Shown: piece after piece, positions 59,288 through 64,000 of the stretch | How the letters are laid out: each line of letters starts with the position of its first letter | Position numbering within the stretch: position 1 is the first letter of the stretch | Assembly: GCA_033439795.1 (NCBI GenBank) | Contig: JAUTDP010000001.1 | Location: 2,914,001-2,978,000, forward strand | Reading direction: 5' to 3' | From: Sordaria brevicollis | Lineage: Eukaryota; Ascomycota; Sordariomycetes; Sordariales; Sordariaceae | Length of the DNA: 64,000 nt | Program-made: the position numbers and the translations under genes | Notes under the pieces: generated by a model | The model's database searches: none | Seen by the model: the letters and a program-made list of their open reading frames with translations, nothing else | Told to the model about the DNA's origin: nothing

Positions 59288-60878
59288 ATGGAGTTTCTTC
59301 AGGTACGCTCCGCGCATTCCTCCTCTCCCCAACATCCAAGGGGGGCACCAGGCTAACATGGCTCTCTCTAAACGACAGCGTCTCGCGAGGTTCCTCGACC
59401 GGCCTCTCTTCCCATGGAAGAAGCTTATCATTGGTTTCTCTCTCGCCAACTATTTCATCGAAGGCTTTCTCGGTTATCGTCAGTATCAGGTTCTCAAGAA
59501 GACAAAGGTCCCCAAGGTTTTAGAGCATGAAGTCTCCCAGGAGGTTTTCGACAAGAGTCAGGTACGAATTCCCACAAGCTACGGACCAGCCGGTCACTAT
59601 TTGCTCACACATGATCTAGGCTTATGGTCGCGCCAAAGCGAAGTTCGAGTTTTTCAGCGGTATCTACGGTCAAATCCAAAACATCTTGTTCTATCAGTTC
59701 GACGTCCTCCCGAAGCTATGGTCATTCGCCGGCAATCTCCTACTTCGGTTCGCGCCAGCTCGGTTCTCCGGCGAAATCTCACAATCTATCGTCTTCGTCC
59801 TGTCCTTTGTCGTCATCTCCCAGATCCTCTCGCTGCCGACTAGCCTCTACCACACTTTCGTTTTAGAGGAGAAGTTCGGTTTCAACAAGTCGACCGCTAA
59901 GCTCTGGATTACCGACAAGATCAAGTCACTCTTCTTGACCTTCACTCTTACGCCTCCGATCCTTGCCGGCTTTTTGGCTATTGTGCAGAAGACTGGAAAC
60001 CAGTTCTTCTACTATCTCTGGGTTTTCGTCGCCGGTCTCCAGGTTGTCATGATCACCATTTACCCCATCTTCATTCTGCCTCTGTTCAACAAGCTCTCTC
60101 CCCTTGAGGAGGGTGAGCTCAAGACCAGCGTTGAGGATCTCGCCAAGAAGCTCAAGTTCCCTCTCTCCGAGTTGCACGTCATCGATGGTAGCAAGCGCAG
60201 TGCTCACAGCAACGCTTACTTCTTTGGCATGCCCTGGAAGAAGCATATTGTTATCTACGACACCTTGATTGAGAAGAGCGAGACCCAAGAGGTGGTCGCT
60301 GTTCTTGCCCACGAATTGGGTCACTGGAAGTTGGGTCATACCACTAGCCTCTTTGGCATTTCTCAGGTAAGCTAGTGCTCCTTTGTTGTTGTTGGTTCGT
60401 CTGTTTGCCATGAATTGCGACTAACAAAGCACAGGCCCACTTCTTCGCCATCTTCTCCCTCTTCTCCGTTTTCATCAACAACAACTCGCTCTACGCCGAC
60501 TTTGGTTTCCACACGGTGCACCCTATCATCGTTGGATTCCTTCTCTTCTCCGATGTTCTTGGCCCCACCGACACCCTCATCAAGCTGGGCATGAACGTTC
60601 TCAGCCGCAAGTTCGAGTTCCAGGCCGACGAGTTCGCCAACAAGCTTGGTTACAATGCCGAGCTCGCCCGCTCCTTGATCAAGCTCCAGATCCAGAACCT
60701 CAGCACCATGGATGCTGACTGGATGTTCGCCACCTACCACTTCTCCCACCCAATCCTTACCGAGAGATTGAAGGCTCTCAACTGGCAGTCCACTGGAAAG
60801 GTGGAGGTCAAGGAGAAGGTCAAGGGTGGTGAGGAGAAGACCGACGTTGCCACTGCGACTGGGCGGGATGAGCTCTAA
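59288..60878 (+). CDS. ste24: CAAX prenyl protease Ste24
   Basis: Four exons (59288-59302, 59379-59561, 59620-60366, 60435-60878) give 462 aa. Ste24 is a zinc metalloprotease of the ER and inner nuclear membrane that removes the AAX tripeptide from prenylated proteins and matures a-factor-type pheromones. The first exon has five codons (MEFLQ) and splices to RLARFLDRPLFPWKKLI, matching the family start. The zinc motif HELGH is at 297-301 in VLAHELGHWKLGH. The third ligand Glu lies in EFQADEFA (about 376-383). Several transmembrane segments flank these. The C-terminal tail (VKEKVKGGEEKTD) is hydrophilic and lacks a plain KKXX signal. Introns use GTACGC, GTACGA and GTAAGC donors. Confidence 0.95.
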
Positions 60879-61462
60879 GTTGGGGAAGAAATATGGGAAC
60901 GTGAATGTGACGGAGGAATTGAAAATGAATCTGGGATGCGTGTGATTATACGCAGAAGAAAATCAGCGCTCCCGATCGAAGAGTACTTACTTCTACATTG
61001 CTTTTGAGTTAACATATCATAGAGAATCTAGATAAGATCTGTTTCAATTATCCTTTGGAATATGAAGTCTACATGCTGTGAAAGTCAATCATTCGTTTGC
61101 ACTTGTGAGTCAAGTTTGCAGCATACCTAATAATGTCGAGTGCACCATGCTGCGAAACAGCGACATTCTGGTCGAGAGCAACCAAGACACTGCCAACCCT
61201 AACCCTTAAGCACCGGTACCCAGTCGCAACTCGCAAAAAGCTCTCCCCCGGACCCCGGCCGATCAATCGAACTTTGGACGGAGCCGATCCAGCAGGAACC
61301 GCACCCGCTCGTCGCAAACCACTCCATTGACGGATCCCCAAAACGCTGGTGTTCGTCCCGGCGCATTCGGCCTAGCCCGGTCCAAATTCCATCCCCGCAA
61401 TTCTTCTTCGACGTTAACACCCACCACCACCACCGGTGACAACGACGACCACTGCCGACAAG
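60879..61462. other. Intergenic region upstream of the bL34m gene
   Basis: This holds the ste24 3' UTR and the promoter of the bL34m gene. It contains two telomere-type repeat units at 61195-61207, annotated separately. No gene is seen. Confidence 0.6.
61195..61207. promoter_or_regulatory. Telobox-like double CCCTAA-type repeat
   Basis: AACCCTAACCCTT lies about 260 bp upstream of the bL34m start codon. It equals two units of the fungal telomere repeat (TTAGGG on the other strand). Tbf1/telobox factors bind such sites upstream of ribosomal genes in several eukaryotes. The role here is inferred. Confidence 0.4.
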
Positions 61463-61959
61463 ATGTCCAGAATTTTCGCGTCGGCCCTCCAGGCCGCTTT
61501 CAAGCCGAGCGCTTTCCTTCCCAAGACTGCCACTCGGTACGCTTTGCGCCCTCCACCATTCAATCCGTTATCCCAAACATAAGCTAACCTACCATGCGAC
61601 AAAACAGTTCCTTCTCCATCCTTCCCTCTCTCCGTCCCACCACCCTCTCCTCCACCCCCATCTTCCGCGCTCCCACCGCCATCACCGCCCCCTCGGCCTC
61701 TTCCCCCTCGACCACCACCACCGTCGGCGTTGACGGCGAAGTCCTCGACCTCCTCTCCGCCTCTTCGCTCATTTCCTCCCATCCGGCCCTTAGCGGATTG
61801 GGTTCCCAGATCCGCTGCGGCCCGCGCCCGACGATGAGCGGCGCGACGAGATTGGTGCAGAAGCGCAGACACGGCTTCTTGAGCAGGGTGAAGACGAAGA
61901 ATGGCCAGAAGACGCTCAAGAGGAGGCAGGCAAAGGGGAGGTTGAGGTTGAGTGCTTAG
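61463..61959 (+). CDS. mrpl34: Mitochondrial large-subunit ribosomal protein bL34m
   Basis: Exons 61463-61536 and 61608-61959 (donor GTACGC, acceptor AACAG, with CTAAC upstream) give 141 aa. The last 45 residues are the bacterial L34 signature: RLVQKRRHGFLSRVKTKNGQ followed by KTLKRRQAKGRLRLSA. bL34 lies near the exit tunnel of the large subunit. The first 95 residues are a Ser/Thr/Ala/Pro-rich presequence with scattered Arg and few acids, as expected for matrix import. They are followed by a short linker around VGVDGEVLDLL. The presequence is long but normal for filamentous fungi. Confidence 0.94.
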
Positions 61960-62966
61960 GTGCATTCACTCGACTTGAGCGGGGGGATGTTGAGAGAGGG
62001 AAAGGGACTGAGAGAAATTGATTATGAAAGGGAAAAGCAGGGAGAAAGAGAGTGGAAAGAGGGGAGGATATGGGACCCAACGAGAATGAGGACATCGAAG
62101 GTTTTCTTCTACAGGGCCCATCATATGCGAAAGCCGTTCGACCATGACTCCCGTCCCTTCTCGAGTAGGCTCGGTTGCTACGAAACGATCCCACTCCTTC
62201 GCTCGACTCGAACCTACAGACTTCCGCTCGGCCAGCTGGGGCTCGGGAAGGTGGTTGACGGGCGAGAAATACACATTTCCGACCGTTGATCGGATATTAC
62301 GGGCACTGCCTTGTCAAGAGCTCGGAATTTCTCACGACGAAGAAAACGGACAAGCCGATATTTGTCAACCACCGAGAACGCTAGGAGGATCGGACGTACT
62401 ACAGCAGCGAGATCCCCCGTTGAACTGGCCAAGCTCTATGACCTGACCTACTGTCGGCGCGTTTCGAGGGCTAGGTACGGTAACCAAATCTCAGCTCTCA
62501 GCCTGTCTTTCACCCATTGTCCCTCCCTCTCAGCCTACTGTATGAAAGAGAAGACTTGTACATTATGAAAAATACGACCTGTTATACCCACCCATCACCA
62601 CAATGGTCCCAGCATATCTCACCTACGATATTTGCGACTTTGTCTTGTCATATACACAGAGTGCCTTGCCCCAAAGGACATTTACAAGATCCTATGAGTT
62701 TGCTTGTGAAGGACGACCTGGCGTGAGGGCTGATATCTTGTCCAACTTTGTCTCTTCCCATCTCCAGTTTTGCTTTACTGCCAAGTGGCACCATCTAGTC
62801 ATCTCTCAAAATCACCTCACTAGAACGTCACTGATCCAGAAGTGGACGTGATTTCACTGGGGTATCATTGCTACTATCCTAAAAAGCTATCTTCCAAGAC
62901 TTTCCTCTCCTTCGCAAAATCACCCCTTATTTTACTTTATTTGGTTTTCCTGGGCCATGATGGCAT
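61960..62966. other. Convergent intergenic region
   Basis: This contains the 3' ends of the bL34m and lipase genes. No gene or clear repeat is seen in these 1.0 kb. Confidence 0.55.
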
Positions 62967-64000
62967 TTAAGCCTCGTTCTCAAGGTCGTTGCTGGTGACA
63001 TAGTCAACATCCTCAGCAACCCAACCGTTCAAGCGAGCCTCGAGTTCCGCGTCGCTGACGGCGGCAGCGGAAACAGCAAGATCATCTCTCTTCCAGTTGA
63101 AGCCGCCGGGCGAGCAGCCGGCGATGGGGTTGAAGTAGGTAAGGTGATCATCAAGCTCCAAACCAAGGGTGCCAGCGTTGCAGCTGATGCTGGCGTAACC
63201 GGTGCAGATCTTGACCTGGCTCACGGCGGGGTCGCCGACCTTGATCCACCACTCGGGGGAGGTGTGGCGGTAGTTGAAAACGATGGGAGGGAGACGGGGC
63301 ACGGGGTCCTTGTCATGGGTGACGCGGTACTCGGCGCCGGACTGGCTGGTGGTGTACGCGGCGAAGGCCTTGTTGCCGACGCGGGGCGAGCCGAAGGTGT
63401 AGAGGTCGACAGTGTAGCCGGCCTTGCGGAGGTAGGCGGCACCGAGGGTAGCAACGGCACCACCGAGCGAGTGGCCGGTGACACCGATGCTGTAGCTAGG
63501 GTAGGTGGCCTTGGCGGACTTGACGGCGGCGGTGACCTTGCTGGCAACCTCCTTCCAGGCAGTGTAAAAACCGGTGTGGGCGAGGCAGCCGCTCACGAGG
63601 TCGCTGCAGGAGGACTGAACGAAAACAACGCTGGATGGATGTTAGCTGGCAGTTCTTCTGTGGTGTGAGAAACGGGTTGAGAACTCGACTTACTTGGCAA
63701 TCCAGTTGCGTACCGAAGAAGATCCCCTGAAGGAAACAGTGATAACCTTCTTGACGGGGTCAACCGAGACGAGACCGCGGATATCAGTGACGGAGCCGCT
63801 TTTTGATTTGTTAGTGAGGGCTCGTCAACGGACTGGGTTTCTAAGAAATTCCTTACCTGAAAGAGGCGATAGTCACAGCCTTGTTTGCGGTGACGGTAGG
63901 GCATGCATTGCCGGAGCAAGTGACCAGAGCGCCAGCAGCGTTGTTGCTGTTGCAATAGCTGGTGGCAGCTTGCTCGGCCCAGTAGTCGAGCTTGGCGAGC
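62967..64000 (-). CDS. Secreted class 3 lipase / feruloyl esterase-like hydrolase (5' end cut off)
   Basis: Three exons are visible (64000-63857, 63798-63694, 63630-62967). The start lies beyond the window, leaving about 303 residues. The fungal lipase class 3 family (Rhizomucor and Thermomyces type) hydrolyses triacylglycerol or feruloyl esters outside the cell. Catalytic Ser sits in VTGHSLGGAVATLG, Asp in YRVTHDKDPVPRLPP, and His probably in FNYRHTSPEWW or the later DDHLTYF. The oxyanion region VSFRGSSSVRNWIAN spans the middle intron. Cys pairs (SYCNSNN, CSGNACP, SSCSDLVSGC, KICTGYASISC) fit a disulfide-bonded secreted enzyme. The C-terminal extension after FNPIAGCSPGGFNW is longer than in Thermomyces lipase and acidic. 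The signal peptide is not visible. Confidence 0.9.

Overview
The window reads as nuclear DNA of a filamentous ascomycete of the Sordariales, most likely Neurospora crassa or a very close relative. Genes carry short introns (about 45-160 bp) with GTAAGT/GTACGT-type donors and CTAAC/CTGAC-like branch sites. Coding exons favour C or G at third positions. The first gene has the protein I remember as Neurospora ras-2. The species call is partly from memory; the kind of organism follows from the sequence.

Layout: (1) 1-12 kb is gene-poor. It holds ras-2 (minus), a 6.5-kb non-coding stretch with a 166-bp inverted-repeat element, and a type II haloacid dehalogenase-like gene (minus). (2) 12-22 kb holds one six-pass membrane protein and a 7.8-kb non-coding stretch with a 467-bp MITE-like element. 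(3) 22-36 kb holds an ApsA/Num1 cortical anchor, an auxilin/Swa2-like J protein, Ubc7, a mitochondrial membrane protein and SmD3. (4) 38-43 kb holds two uncharacterised genes. (5) 43-64 kb is dense: Utp13, Mhf1 (CENP-S), Pga2, an NXT1/Mtr2-type export factor, the farnesyltransferase alpha subunit, mevalonate kinase, a frameshifted alpha-beta barrel gene, ribosomal protein eL38, a small Ecm19-like protein, Ste24, mitochondrial bL34 and a secreted class 3 lipase cut by the window edge.

Most genes are unrelated housekeeping genes, but one theme recurs. Mevalonate kinase feeds the isoprenoid pool, the farnesyltransferase/GGTase-I alpha subunit attaches the prenyl group, Ste24 removes the -AAX tripeptide, and ras-2 at the other end encodes a CAAX substrate. 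Three of these four lie within 11.3 kb.

Most exon boundaries were worked out by hand from splice signals, reading phase and family alignment from memory. The most notable points are two inverted-repeat elements flanked by TA, a 200-residue in-frame N-terminal extension on the farnesyltransferase alpha subunit, a single-site frameshift in the alpha-beta barrel gene, and two telomere-type repeats upstream of the bL34m gene. I found no rRNA, tRNA or CRISPR array, and no system that I could call wholly new.
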